Source: Hyphomicrobiales bacterium
GTDB lineage: Bacteria > Pseudomonadota > Alphaproteobacteria > Rhizobiales > Beijerinckiaceae
DNA length: 64,000 bases
Direction of reading: 5' to 3'
Assembly (NCBI GenBank): GCA_028290285.1
Contig: JAQGKD010000117.1
Coordinates: 1 to 64,000, forward strand
Under the pieces are notes generated by a model. That model did no database searches. It worked only from the letters and a program-made list of their open reading frames with translations, and was not told the DNA's origin. Every line of letters begins with the position of its first letter. The first letter of the stretch is position 1. This document shows, piece by piece, positions 28,172-37,359 of the stretch. Both the position numbers and the translations under genes were made by a program.

Positions 28172-29806
28172 ATGATATTCTGGATTCACTCGATCATGCT
28201 CTCCTATGGCTGGAAGCGCAGGGCCATAGCTTTTGCGAGCGGCTGCATCGGAGCGTTGGCGCTCTCGCCGCTAAATGTTTTCCCCCTCATCGCCGTACCC
28301 CTCTGCGTCGGGGTCTGGCTACTTGACGGCGCTGATTCTGTCTCTCTCAAGAAAAACAGCCGCCGCGCGACCGGCTGGCCGAGCATTCGTGCGGCGCTAG
28401 GCATTGGCTGGTGGATTGGTTTCGGCTATTTCGTCGCTGGCCTCTGGTGGCTCGGCGCAGCCTTCCTGGTCGAAGCGGATCAGTTCGCATGGGCTTTGCC
28501 CCTCGGCGTCGCTGGTCTGCCCGCGGTGCTTGCTTGCTTTACCGCGCTCGGATTCGCAGCGGCGCACCTTTGCTGGTCGCCCAGTTCAATGCGCATCGTC
28601 GCCCTCTCCCTTGGCCTTGCGTCTTCCGAGTGGTTGCGCGGAACTTTGTTCTCGGGGTTCCCGTGGAACGACATTGGCATGGCACTCGGCGGCAACCTCG
28701 TTCTTGGGCAAGGGGCCAGCCTTGTGGGCCTGCACGGCCTCACCCTGCTTTCCATCATGATCTTCGCGAGCCCCGCCATTCTTGCGGATCAAAGGCGCAA
28801 CGGGGAACGGCTGCGACATAAGCCCTTCTGGTTCGCCATCTTCGTATTTGGAGGCCTCGCGGCTTTTGGCGCATTACGTCTCTCGACCGGGACCGTCGGA
28901 AATGTGGAGGGTGTCCACATCCGGATCATGCAACCGAACGTTCCGCAGGATGCGAAATTCCGTCCAGAAAACAAGGAAGCTATCCTCCGTCATTATCTCG
29001 AGCTGTCAGACCGCGCGACCTCGCCGGGTACGGCCGGGCTCACAGACGTAACGCATCTGATCTGGCCGGAATCGGCTTTTCCCTTCATTTTGTCTCGCGA
29101 TGCCTGGGCGCTCTCGCAAATCGGTGAGGCCCTCAAGTCCAGGACGGTTTTGGTGACCGGGGCCGCTCGAATGGAAGCGATCGAAGGCGACCAGCTACCG
29201 GGCGAAAGTCGCGTTGCATATTTCAACGCCATTCAGGTCATTTCGGGCGGCGGCATGATCCTCGACAGTTACGACAAGGTACATCTCGTTCCCTTCGGCG
29301 AATATCTGCCACTGTCTGATTGGCTTGAATCCCTTGGTGTGCGGCACTTTGTTCATATTCCTGGGGGATTCCAAGCGGGATCCATGCAGAAGCTTCTGCC
29401 GATTCCCGGACTCCCGACCGCATTTCCACTCATTTGCTACGAGGCGATCTTCCCCGGCCTTCTCGATCCGTCGATCCGCGATGAAGCAGGCCTGCTCCTG
29501 AATGTCACGAATGATGGCTGGTTCGGTCTGACGGCTGGCCCTCATCAACATCTTGCTCAGGCAAGACTCCGCACGATCGAGGAAGGGCTTCCACTCCTGC
29601 GCGCGGCGAATACAGGGATCTCAGCCATCATCGACCCATATGGTCGTGTGATTACGAGCTTGCCACTGGGCATAGAGGGGGTCCTGGATGGAGCCCTGCC
29701 ACGCAAAATCGAGCCGACGCTGTATTCGCGCGCGCCCCTGGGTGCGCCTCTGATCCTTTACGGAATGGTCCTTCTCGTATTTCTTTTTTCGAGGCGCCGA
29801 AATTAA
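28172..29806 (+). CDS. lnt: Apolipoprotein N-acyltransferase Lnt (rhizobial ActA)
   Basis: 544-residue inner-membrane enzyme that adds the third acyl chain to lipoproteins. About seven hydrophobic segments fill residues 15-240, with the nitrilase-fold domain in the periplasm. The catalytic triad is visible: Glu300 (IWPESAFPF), Lys369 (YDKVHLVPFGEY) and Cys422 (LICYEAIFP). The Sinorhizobium ortholog actA is needed for acid tolerance and lies beside phrR, as here. Start ATG at 28172. Confidence 0.96.
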   Translation: MIFWIHSIMLSYGWKRRAIAFASGCIGALALSPLNVFPLIAVPLCVGVWLLDGADSVSLKKNSRRATGWPSIRAALGIGWWIGFGYFVAGLWWLGAAFLVEADQFAWALPLGVAGLPAVLACFTALGFAAAHLCWSPSSMRIVALSLGLASSEWLRGTLFSGFPWNDIGMALGGNLVLGQGASLVGLHGLTLLSIMIFASPAILADQRRNGERLRHKPFWFAIFVFGGLAAFGALRLSTGTVGNVEGVHIRIMQPNVPQDAKFRPENKEAILRHYLELSDRATSPGTAGLTDVTHLIWPESAFPFILSRDAWALSQIGEALKSRTVLVTGAARMEAIEGDQLPGESRVAYFNAIQVISGGGMILDSYDKVHLVPFGEYLPLSDWLESLGVRHFVHIPGGFQAGSMQKLLPIPGLPTAFPLICYEAIFPGLLDPSIRDEAGLLLNVTNDGWFGLTAGPHQHLAQARLRTIEEGLPLLRAANTGISAIIDPYGRVITSLPLGIEGVLDGALPRKIEPTLYSRAPLGAPLILYGMVLLVFLFSRRRN

Positions 29807-29945
29807 CGCTGCGGCAAATTTGCGGACTCGCGCTCTCGTTGCACTTGCCCAAGTCTTCGCTTAATGAGACAAGTATGACTGGCTACGATCAAGCTTGAAT
29901 GGGGAGCGGCCACCATTCGAGACTGTTAGCCCGGAGACTTGGCCA

Positions 29946-30385
29946 GTGACGAAGACACCGAATCCTATCGACCAGCACGTTGGCAACCGCGTGCGCATGC
30001 GCCGAACAATGCTTGGCTTCAGTCAGGAAAAACTGGGGGAGCGTTGGGCCTTACCTTCCAACAGGTGCAGAAATACGAGAAGGGCACAAATCGCATCGGC
30101 GCTAGTCGCCTGCAGGCGATTTCCAAGATTCTGGATGTGCCACCATCATTTTTCTTCGACGGAGCACCGACGAGCGGCGATAACGCTGCGGACGGTTTCC
30201 GCGACGCAAGCACAGTCCCTTACGTGCCCGATTTTGTGACCACCGCCGAAGGGCTCCAGCTTAACCGCGCATTTGCCCGTATTCGAAACCCTAAGGTACG
30301 CAAGCGGATTGTGGAACTCGTGGCCGTACTCGCCGAGACCGAGGGGCACCAAAGCCCGGAGTCAAACCGTGAGCTCGTGGTCTGA
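29946..30385 (+). pseudogene. PhrR/PraR-type XRE regulator, single-base frameshift
   Basis: The N-terminal part, from GTG at 29946 with GGAG upstream, reads TKTPNPIDQHVGNRVRMRR and then MLGFSQEKLGE. The rest of the protein, ALGLTFQQVQKYEKGTNRIG to SNRELVV, is in the frame one base back from about 30041. Restoring one base (an extra G in the G-run at 30035-30039, or GAG-GCG for GAGCG at 30039-30043) rebuilds a normal regulator of about 146 residues. The break is inside the HTH. It lies between lnt and metK, the expected phrR/praR position. It could be a real lesion, a sequencing error, or a -1 slip on the G-run. Confidence 0.85.
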
Positions 30386-30390
30386 TGACG

Positions 30391-30408
30391 TTCGTTATAT
30401 AGAACGAA
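30391..30408. promoter_or_regulatory. Inverted repeat TTCGTT-N6-AACGAA upstream of metK
   Basis: TTCGTT (30391-30396) and AACGAA (30403-30408) form a perfect six-base inverted repeat around ATATAG, five bases past the regulator stop. The centre is AT-rich and could double as a -10 element for metK. It has the size of an XRE-family operator; the adjacent regulator is a natural candidate to bind it (inference). Confidence 0.4.
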
Positions 30409-30466
30409 AAACGCTGAAATGCTTGACCTGACGAACGCTCGATGGCACAAAAGCGTCCGGCGTTGC

Positions 30467-30495
30467 CGCCTCGCTCTTGCCTGAAGAGCGAGGCG
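30467..30495 (+). ncRNA. Long hairpin in the metK leader
   Basis: CGCCTCGCTCTT (30467-30478) pairs perfectly with AAGAGCGAGGCG (30484-30495) around the loop GCCTG. This 12-base stem ends 45 bases before the metK GTG. No U-run follows, so it is not a classical terminator. I could not match the leader (30386-30540) to the SAM-I, SAM-II or SAM/SAH riboswitch patterns I know. Possible leader control element. Confidence 0.4.
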
Positions 30496-30540
30496 AGGGG
30501 CAGCGCAGGGATCCATTTTTCGCGACGAGCGGAGATAAGC

Positions 30541-31731
30541 GTGACCAGACAGAGCTACTTGTTCACGAGCGAATCAGTGTCCGAGGGGCATCCAGACAAG
30601 GTCTGTGACCGCATCTCCGATGAAATCGTCGATCTGTTTTTCCGCGAGGGTGCTAAGGTCGGGCTCGACCCCTACCAGATCCGCGTCGCTTGCGAGACGC
30701 TCGCAACGACCAACCGGGTCGTGATCGCGGGTGAAGTACGCGGTTCCGATATCTCCAAGGAACAGATCATCCATACTGCTCGTCAGGCCATCCGCGATAT
30801 TGGCTACGAGCAGCAGGGGTTCCATTGGCAGAATGCCGACATCGAAGTGCTTCTCCATGCCCAGTCCGCGGATATCGCCAAGGGCGTCGACGCCGATGGT
30901 AACAAGGACGAAGGCGCTGGCGATCAGGGCATCATGTTCGGCTACGCCTGCCGCGAAACCCCGGAGCTGATGCCAGCCCCGATCCACTATGCTCACAAGA
31001 TCCTCCGCCTCGTGTCCGAGGCCCGCCGTTCCGGCATTGAGAAGCATCTCGGGCCGGATGCGAAAAGCCAGGTTACCATCCGTTACGAGGGCGGTCGTCC
31101 AGTCGGCGCAACCCAGATCGTCGTGTCGCACCAGCATGTGACCGAGGATCTGACCTCCGAGCAGGTCAGGGCTATCATCCGCCCCTACGTCGAAACGGCT
31201 TTGCCCGAGGGATGGATTTCCAAGGATACGATCTGGCACATCAATCCGACCGGCAAGTTCTACATCGGCGGGCCCGACGGAGACTGCGGCCTCACAGGTC
31301 GCAAGATCATCGTCGACACTTACGGCGGCGCCGCTCCGCACGGTGGCGGAGCCTTTTCCGGTAAGGATCCCACCAAGGTGGATCGTTCCGCCGCCTATGC
31401 GGCGCGCTATCTCGCCAAAAACGTGGTCGCCGCTGGCCTCGCCGATAGCTGCACCCTTCAGCTCTCCTATGCGATCGGTGTCGCACAGCCGCTGTCGATC
31501 TATGCGGATCTGCACGGCTCGGGTCACGTGGACGCAGCCAAGCTCGAAAGCGTGCTGATGCAGGTCATGAGTCTGTCTCCCCGCGGGATCCGGGAGCACC
31601 TGAGCCTGAATCGCCCGATTTATGCGCGGACCTCCGCCTACGGTCATTTCGGCCGCACGCCGGATGCCGAGGGCGGATTCTCGTGGGAGAAGACCGATCT
31701 GGCGGACACGCTCAAGCGCTATTTCTCCTGA
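30541..31731 (+). CDS. metK: S-adenosylmethionine synthetase MetK
   Basis: 396-residue enzyme making SAM from methionine and ATP. GHPDK (16-20) is the methionine/ATP motif. [15 protein letters not shown] is signature 1, and [19 protein letters not shown] is the P-loop-like signature 2. GTG at 30541 follows GGAG at 30532 and gives the family-typical start [17 protein letters not shown]. The upstream in-frame extension lacks family similarity. Follows the PhrR/PraR-type gene, precedes trmB. Confidence 0.97.
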   Translation: MTRQSYLFTSESVSEGHPDKVCDRISDEIVDLFFREGAKVGLDPYQIRVACETLATTNRVVIAGEVRGSDISKEQIIHTARQAIRDIGYEQQGFHWQNADIEVLLHAQSADIAKGVDADGNKDEGAGDQGIMFGYACRETPELMPAPIHYAHKILRLVSEARRSGIEKHLGPDAKSQVTIRYEGGRPVGATQIVVSHQHVTEDLTSEQVRAIIRPYVETALPEGWISKDTIWHINPTGKFYIGGPDGDCGLTGRKIIVDTYGGAAPHGGGAFSGKDPTKVDRSAAYAARYLAKNVVAAGLADSCTLQLSYAIGVAQPLSIYADLHGSGHVDAAKLESVLMQVMSLSPRGIREHLSLNRPIYARTSAYGHFGRTPDAEGGFSWEKTDLADTLKRYFS

Positions 31732-31770
31732 CGGCCAAAAGCGTCCGAGTCACCAAGCGGGACAATCGAT

Positions 31771-32526
31771 ATGGGCGACGACCCTCGGCTGTCAGGCCTG
31801 GCGGCCGATCTTCCGGAAGTCCGGACGTTGTTTGGGCGCCGCAAGGGAAAGAAATTGCGTGCGCATCAGGCAACCCTCTTGGCCGAGGTCCTGCCGGCGC
31901 TCGCGCTTGATCTTTCTACGGCCGCGATTGACGATCCGGCCCAGCTATTTCCTGACGTGCCTGACGACGTCCGAATGGAAATAGGGTTTGGCGGAGCAGA
32001 GCATCTCGTCTTTGAAGCAGCGCGACAGCCGAAGATCGGCTTCATTGGCTGTGAGCCCTTTGTCAACGGAGTTGCCAAGCTCCTCGTCCAGGTGGAGGAG
32101 CAGAATTTGCGCAACGTCCGTGTACACCACGGCGATGCGCGTCAAATTCTGGAACGGCTCCCGAATGGCACACTCGGCCGCGTCGATGTGCTCTATCCTG
32201 ATCCGTGGCCCAAATGGCGGCAACGCAAACGCCGGTTTCTTTCGGCCGAAAATCTCAACGAGATCGCCCGCGTGCTGCGGCCGGGCGGCAAGTTTCGGTT
32301 TGCCACTGATATCGACGATTATGCAGGCTGGGTTCTGGCGCGCGTATTGAAGATGAACAGCTTGTCTTGGGAAGAGTCCGGCGGACGTGACTGGTGTCAG
32401 GCCTGGCCACAATGGCCGAGCACGCGTTATGAAGCCAAGGCCTTCCGGGAAGGACGACCGCCCGTTTATCTGACCTTCGTCCGTAGGGACGGAGCAACGA
32501 CGTTGGGTTCCGCTCCAAATCTGTGA
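31771..32526 (+). CDS. trmB: tRNA (guanine-N7-)-methyltransferase TrmB
   Basis: 251-residue SAM-dependent methyltransferase forming m7G46 in tRNA. MEIGFGGAEHLVFEAA is motif I. LYPDPWPKWRQRKRRFL is the TrmB signature with the catalytic Asp, and RPPVYLTFVRR is the C-terminal motif. Its position after metK, the SAM supplier, is usual in rhizobia. The last 61 bases overlap the 3' end of the convergent metallopeptidase gene. rimP-nusA, which often follow in relatives, are absent. Confidence 0.96.
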   Translation: MGDDPRLSGLAADLPEVRTLFGRRKGKKLRAHQATLLAEVLPALALDLSTAAIDDPAQLFPDVPDDVRMEIGFGGAEHLVFEAARQPKIGFIGCEPFVNGVAKLLVQVEEQNLRNVRVHHGDARQILERLPNGTLGRVDVLYPDPWPKWRQRKRRFLSAENLNEIARVLRPGGKFRFATDIDDYAGWVLARVLKMNSLSWEESGGRDWCQAWPQWPSTRYEAKAFREGRPPVYLTFVRRDGATTLGSAPNL

Positions 32527-33299
32527 AGTCCCGTTCCATGCGCTTTTAGCCACGTCTCCGCGCGATCCGTTTGCGGAGCAAGTTCACGCGTGAGCTCCCA
32601 AAATTTCTCGGAATGATTCATGTGAACGAGATGCGCAACCTCATGGGCCGCGAGATAGTCCAGCACGAACGGCGGCGACATGACCAGCCGCCATGAAAAG
32701 TTGAGCGACCCGCTCGCCGAACATGAACCCCATCGGCTCGTTGTGTCCCGCACTGTGACACGGCGCGCGGCATAACCGAGTTGCTTCGTGTGGTGGCGGA
32801 CTGCCGTTTCGAGATCTTGCTTGGCTTCGCGTTTCAGAAAGTCGCTGATCCGGCGGGGAACGTATTCCGCTCCGCAAGACACTCGCAGCACAGGAGAGGC
32901 GCCGTCCTCATCGTTGTGGTCGTCTACCATGATACCGCCGCGCGCAGCTTCGACATGAACGATCAGATGATCATTCCCCCGAATCGGAATGATGAAGCCA
33001 TGTCGAAATGGAACAGCATTTGGGAGACGATGTAGTCGCGCCGCTATCCAGGCTGCATGCCGCTGCGCAAAATCCAGAGCTGCTTTCGTCGAGCCGCGGT
33101 TCGGCATCGTCAGCACGACATCGCGTGTCGCAGCGCGAACTCGCAACGTAAATCGACGGGCTCCCGTCACGCGCTTGAGCGCGACGGAGTAGGCCTGCCC
33201 TTCATGCAACACATGGAGGCGATCGTGTGCAGGAGAGTCGGAGGAAGCGTCTCGTCGGAACAGGCGTAGCATTCCGACGAGTCTAATCGCATTTGGCAC
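32466..33299 (-). CDS. M48-type metallopeptidase, YgjP/SprT-like (DUF45)
   Basis: 277-residue putative zinc protease. The motif HEVAHLVHMNHSEKFWEL has HExxH plus the third His, and RWGSCSASGSLNFSWRLV upstream is the DUF45/YgjP signature. Substrate and role are unknown. GTG at 33299 is the outer start; ATG at 33272 (MLRLFRRDASS) is an alternative nine codons in. The 3' end overlaps trmB by 61 bases, tail to tail, so mRNA ends could pair. Confidence 0.9.
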   Translation of the reverse strand: MPNAIRLVGMLRLFRRDASSDSPAHDRLHVLHEGQAYSVALKRVTGARRFTLRVRAATRDVVLTMPNRGSTKAALDFAQRHAAWIAARLHRLPNAVPFRHGFIIPIRGNDHLIVHVEAARGGIMVDDHNDEDGASPVLRVSCGAEYVPRRISDFLKREAKQDLETAVRHHTKQLGYAARRVTVRDTTSRWGSCSASGSLNFSWRLVMSPPFVLDYLAAHEVAHLVHMNHSEKFWELTRELAPQTDRAETWLKAHGTGLHRFGAEPNVVAPSLRTKVR

Positions 33300-33327
33300 T
33301 GAGTCGCCAGTGTGGCGATTGGGTTCG

Positions 33328-34647
33328 TCAGCTGTTCGACGCGGCGATCTTCAATGTGACCGGTTTCGAACCTTTGCCCTTCGCTGCAGAAGCGTCGTTT
33401 TCCAGGTTGGCGATGAAGTCTCGGATACGCGGTGCAATTTCCGAGCGATAGCGCGATCCATTGAACACGCCGTAATGCCCGACTCCCATCTGGAGATAGT
33501 GAAGCTTTTTCGCCTCCGGGATATTCACGCACAATTCCTGAGCTGCATACGTCTGGCCGACGCCGGAGATGTCGTCGTTTTCGCCCTCCACGGTCATAAG
33601 GCCCGTCCTGTGGATGGCGGTGAGATCGACCGGTTTCCCGCGATGCGTCATCTCCCCCTTTGGAAGAGAATGCCGCACAAAGACGCATTCGATCGTCTGC
33701 ATATAATAATCAGCGGAGAGATCCATCACCGCCATATATTCATCGTAGAAATCGCGATGCTTTTCAGCCGAATCACCGTCTCCCTTCACGAGATGGTTGA
33801 ACATGTCGAGGTGAGCGTTCACGTGCCTGTCCATGTTCATGGCCATGAAGCCCGACAATTGCAGGAAGCCCGGATAGACCTGTCGACCGAGGCCGGGATA
33901 AGGGAACGGCACGTTGGCAAGGCAGTTCTTGCGAAACCATTCGGTTCCACGTTCCTGCGCGAGCTTGTTGACCGCAGTGGGGCTGCGTCGCGTGTCGATC
34001 GGGCCCCCCATCAGGGTCATGGAAGCAGGCACGTGCGGATGATCCTCCATTTCCATCCGTGCGACGGCCGCGATAAGCGGGACGGACGGCTGGCAAACTC
34101 CGAGGGTGTGCAGGCCCGCGCCCTCGCTGTCCTTGCCGAGGAGCGTAAACATCGAGATCAGGTAGTCGATGTAATCATCGAGATCGAACCCGCCCTCGCT
34201 CAGAGGCACCATGCGCGCATCCGACCAGTCTGTGATGTAGACCTCGTAATGAGGAAGAAACGCCTCGACCGTGCCACGCAACAGTGTCGCGTAATGCCCG
34301 GACACAGGCGCCACGATGAGAAGTTTCGGCTGTGGGCGCGCCAGGCGTGTCGTGCTGCGCGAAAAATGAATGAGCTTGCAGAATGGCCGCTCCCAGACGA
34401 TCTCTTCTGTGATCGCAACGCGCTCTCCGTTGACCTCGGTCGTCTCGAAACCGAAGATCGGCTTCCCGTAACGGCGCGTGATCCGCTCGAACAATTCGGC
34501 GGAGGCTGCCACGTTCTTGCCGAGGGCAGTGTGCGCCAGGGGGTTCATGGGGCTCTTGAAGAGAAGACGCGTCGCGTCCGACCATGCGCGCGCCGGCACG
34601 AGCGCGGCATGGGCCATTTCATACATTTGATACGAATAGCGGTTCAT
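33328..34647 (-). CDS. phaZ: Intracellular polyhydroxyalkanoate depolymerase PhaZ
   Basis: 439-residue depolymerase of the intracellular type found in rhizobia and Cupriavidus, which mobilises stored PHB granules. The N terminus MNRYSYQMYEMAHAALVPAR is characteristic. GVCQPSVPLIAAVARME carries the lipase-like nucleophile Cys in place of Ser, MTVEGENDDISGVGQT has the catalytic Asp region, and VGHYGVFNGSRYR has the His. ATG at 34647 is chosen over a non-conserved upstream extension; it has no clear ribosome site. Diverges from regB. Confidence 0.95.
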   Translation of the reverse strand: MNRYSYQMYEMAHAALVPARAWSDATRLLFKSPMNPLAHTALGKNVAASAELFERITRRYGKPIFGFETTEVNGERVAITEEIVWERPFCKLIHFSRSTTRLARPQPKLLIVAPVSGHYATLLRGTVEAFLPHYEVYITDWSDARMVPLSEGGFDLDDYIDYLISMFTLLGKDSEGAGLHTLGVCQPSVPLIAAVARMEMEDHPHVPASMTLMGGPIDTRRSPTAVNKLAQERGTEWFRKNCLANVPFPYPGLGRQVYPGFLQLSGFMAMNMDRHVNAHLDMFNHLVKGDGDSAEKHRDFYDEYMAVMDLSADYYMQTIECVFVRHSLPKGEMTHRGKPVDLTAIHRTGLMTVEGENDDISGVGQTYAAQELCVNIPEAKKLHYLQMGVGHYGVFNGSRYRSEIAPRIRDFIANLENDASAAKGKGSKPVTLKIAASNS

Positions 34648-34846
34648 GGAGAAACCAATCCTATGCAGGCGCGCGCGCCGATAACTTAACTTGTCGCGAA
34701 GCAGTTCGGTTCGAAGAACTTTAGCATTCCTTGCATCGCAACATAAGCGTCTCTTATTTTCAAGCGCGCACAATGGCGGAGACGCAGCAGAACAGGAGAG
34801 AGCGTAACACTGGTCAAGCGACCGGATACGCCCTAGTTAACGAGCG

Positions 34847-36184
34847 ATGCCCGACCTTGCTAACCTGAACTTGGGACGTCGTGCTCGGCGCCTGCGCGTG
34901 GACACATTGATCCGCTTGCGCTGGCTAGCCGTGGCGGGACAGTCCGCGGCGGTCCTGGCGACATTTTATGGCCTCGGTTTTCCACTTCCTCTCGGGTTGT
35001 GTTTTCTCGCGATAGCAGCTTCTGCCTGGCTCAACATCGGTTTGCGCGTCAGGTTCCCGGTCAGCCATCGCCTCGAAGATACCGCAGCCCTCATTCTCCT
35101 CTCATACGATGTCCTGCAGCTTTCGGGTCTGCTGTACCTGACCGGGGGTCTTGAAAACCCGTTTGCAATGCTCTTCCTTGCTCCCGTTATGATAGCCGCG
35201 GTGTCCCTGACCAGCCGGGCCACTCTGTTACTGGGGATCCTGATCGTTCTGGCGGCCAGCTTCCTGGCATTTTTTCACTTGCCCCTGCCTTGGCTGCCGA
35301 ACGAGAGCCTCAGCCTTCCGATTCTTTACCTTGCGGGAATCTGGCTCGCGATTGTGCTCGGGGCGGCTTTCATCGGAATTTATGCTGCGCGGGTGGCAGA
35401 AGAAGCCCGCCGGCTCTCGGACGCGCTGGCTGCGACCGAACTCGTCCTGGCGCGCGAGCAGCACCTAACCCAACTCGACGGTCTTGCTGCAGCCGCTGCT
35501 CACGAACTGGGCACGCCCCTTGCCACGATTACGCTCATCGTCAAGGATCTCGCCGAGATGTTACCTATCGAGGGATTGATCGGCGAAGACGTGGTTCTAC
35601 TCGCCCAAGAGGTCCAGCGCTGCCGTATGATCCTCGGCAAACTTGCCTCCCTCGGCGACGAGGGGGCTGAGATGCTCGACCGGATGACGGTCAGTCACCT
35701 GGTTGAGGAGGTTGTCGAGCCACAGCGCAATTTCGGGGTCGAACTCGTCATCGACAATGCGGGCGAAGGCGCCGAACCGATCTGCCGGCGCAATCCGGGA
35801 ATTCTCTACGGACTCGGCAATCTGGTCGAGAATGCGATGGATTTCGCTAACAGCCGTGTCCGGATCGAAATGCGGTGGACGCAGGATCAGGTACGGATCA
35901 CCATTGAAGATGATGGACCCGGCTTTCTGCCCGACGTCCTCATCCGCGTGGGGGAACCCTATATCTCAACCAAGGGGCCGGAACGGCGCGCCAAGTCTGA
36001 AAACGGCGGGCTTGGCCTCGGCCTGTTCATTGCCAAGACATTACTCGAGCGATCCGGGGCGACCGTAGCCATGGCGAACGCTCCGCCGCCGGGCCGCGGA
36101 GCACGAATCGTTGTGATCTGGCCGCGATTGCTGTTCGAACGGTTGAAGACGGGTGAAGCTGAACGATCTGCTCGGGGTCGGTGA
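34847..36184 (+). CDS. regB: Redox-sensing histidine kinase RegB/ActS/PrrB
   Basis: 445-residue membrane kinase with about six helices (residues 22-190). GGLENPFA (100-107) matches the RegB quinone-sensing loop. The H-box is AAAHELGTPLATI with His219, and Cys259 in QEVQRCRMIL fits the redox-active RegB cysteine. N, G1 and G2 boxes are NLVENAMDFA, EDDGPGF and GGLGLGLFIAK. In related bacteria RegBA controls photosynthesis, CO2 and N2 fixation, respiration and acid response. regA follows directly. Confidence 0.94.
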   Translation: MPDLANLNLGRRARRLRVDTLIRLRWLAVAGQSAAVLATFYGLGFPLPLGLCFLAIAASAWLNIGLRVRFPVSHRLEDTAALILLSYDVLQLSGLLYLTGGLENPFAMLFLAPVMIAAVSLTSRATLLLGILIVLAASFLAFFHLPLPWLPNESLSLPILYLAGIWLAIVLGAAFIGIYAARVAEEARRLSDALAATELVLAREQHLTQLDGLAAAAAHELGTPLATITLIVKDLAEMLPIEGLIGEDVVLLAQEVQRCRMILGKLASLGDEGAEMLDRMTVSHLVEEVVEPQRNFGVELVIDNAGEGAEPICRRNPGILYGLGNLVENAMDFANSRVRIEMRWTQDQVRITIEDDGPGFLPDVLIRVGEPYISTKGPERRAKSENGGLGLGLFIAKTLLERSGATVAMANAPPPGRGARIVVIWPRLLFERLKTGEAERSARGR

Positions 36185-36237
36185 TGAAAAATTGGTCTTC
36201 CAGGCCTATATCTCCCTGGAAAGGCGAGGATTTAAAA

Positions 36238-36822
36238 ATGACGGAAGACGTTAAGGTAGCTGTTGAGCCTTCGGCCGCAGACGAGCCTGCGCAGCAGGCA
36301 GAGATGACCCTGCTGATTGTCGACGACGACAAGCCGTTTCTTGCTCGACTGACGAGAGCGATGGAGAGCCGGGGCTTTCAGGTAATCGGCGCGGAATCCG
36401 TGGCGGACGGGCTTGCTGCCATCCGGCGGTCTGCGCCGGCTTTCGCCATCATCGACATGCGACTGGCCGACGGAAACGGGCTGGACGTGATCTCGGAGTT
36501 GAAGGCCGTGAGGCCCGACGCCCGCGGAATCATTCTGACCGGCTATGGGAATATCGTGACGGCTGTGACAGCGGTGAAGCTGGGTGCATTCGACTATCTG
36601 GCGAAGCCGGCGGACGCGGACGAGATCTTCAGCGCGCTGATGGCTCTTCAGCACGACAAGGCGGAACTTCCAGAAAATCCGATGTCTGCCGATCGAGTGC
36701 GGTGGGAGCACATCCAGAGGATTTACGAATTGTGCGGCCGCAACGTTTCGGAAACAGCGCGACGTCTCAACATGCACCGCCGCACGCTCCAGCGTATCCT
36801 CGCCAAACGAGCTCCACGCTGA
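36238..36822 (+). CDS. regA: Response regulator RegA/ActR/PrrA
   Basis: 194 residues. The receiver domain has acidic DDD at 29-31, the phosphoacceptor Asp73 (IIDMRLADGNG) and Lys in YLAKPADADE. A Fis-type HTH closes the protein (NVSETARRLNMHRRTLQRIL), almost identical across RegA orthologs. ATG at 36238 with GGCGAGGA upstream is chosen; GTG at 36181, overlapping the regB stop, is an alternative. Co-transcribed with regB. Confidence 0.95.
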   Translation: MTEDVKVAVEPSAADEPAQQAEMTLLIVDDDKPFLARLTRAMESRGFQVIGAESVADGLAAIRRSAPAFAIIDMRLADGNGLDVISELKAVRPDARGIILTGYGNIVTAVTAVKLGAFDYLAKPADADEIFSALMALQHDKAELPENPMSADRVRWEHIQRIYELCGRNVSETARRLNMHRRTLQRILAKRAPR

Positions 36823-36829
36823 AGAGCGA

Positions 36830-37336
36830 CTAATCCATACCGCAGTCTCGATCCCAAAGCAGATGCAGCCGATCCGCAGCCGCCAGGGCGAAGCGCAACA
36901 TCATGGCGCGTCGCGTGGCGGGCGCGAGTCGATGTAACGGTGCTGGCCTGATGATTTCGGCGCCATAGCCATCCGCTACGATGAGGCCGGCATCCTCGGG
37001 AATCAGTTCGGCGGGCAGGTTACTCGCGATTGCGAAGTACAAATGATCGCAATGGTCGCGATAGACCGGCCATTTCTGATCTGCGCGGAAGTCCGCGAGG
37101 GACGATTTGATCTCGACGATGGTCACGGCGCCGTCAGGCCCTAGCGCCACAACGTCGGCGCGCCGGCCGTTTGGCAGCGTGAGTTCCGGTACGGTCGAAA
37201 GGCCGTGCGCCCGCAGAAGTCTCCGCGTTCCCCGCGCAATGAGCAGCGCCATCTCGGATTGGCGACCATCTCGTGGTGCTGCCGGAAGTGACATCGGTTT
37301 CATGGGACTTGGTACACCCGGCATGCCGCGAATCAC
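36830..37336 (-). CDS. mmcB: MmcB family DNA repair protein
   Basis: 168-residue protein of the MmcB family, named for mitomycin C sensitivity in Caulobacter. GRRADVVALGPDGAVTIVEI followed by KSSLADFRADQKW is a nuclease-like core (D...ExK). ADGYGAEIIRPAPLHRLAPA follows. Start is uncertain: GTG at 37336, or ATG at 37324, 37303 or 37294; the conserved part begins near SEMALLIARG. It converges with regA, with only seven bases between stops. Confidence 0.85.
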   Translation of the reverse strand: MIRGMPGVPSPMKPMSLPAAPRDGRQSEMALLIARGTRRLLRAHGLSTVPELTLPNGRRADVVALGPDGAVTIVEIKSSLADFRADQKWPVYRDHCDHLYFAIASNLPAELIPEDAGLIVADGYGAEIIRPAPLHRLAPATRRAMMLRFALAAADRLHLLWDRDCGMD

Positions 37337-37359
37337 AAGAACGCTGTCGAAAACGGGCG

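Noticed and set aside
30386-30540. SAM riboswitch upstream of metK
   Set aside because: I could not find the conserved cores of SAM-I, SAM-II or SAM/SAH aptamers; kept only as an unassigned leader hairpin.
30574-31647. 357-codon minus-strand frame across metK
   Set aside because: MetK signatures are intact on the plus strand; this is its shadow.
33310-34689. 459-codon plus-strand frame across phaZ
   Set aside because: PhaZ on the minus strand has the full family sequence and catalytic residues; the opposite frame is compositionally biased.
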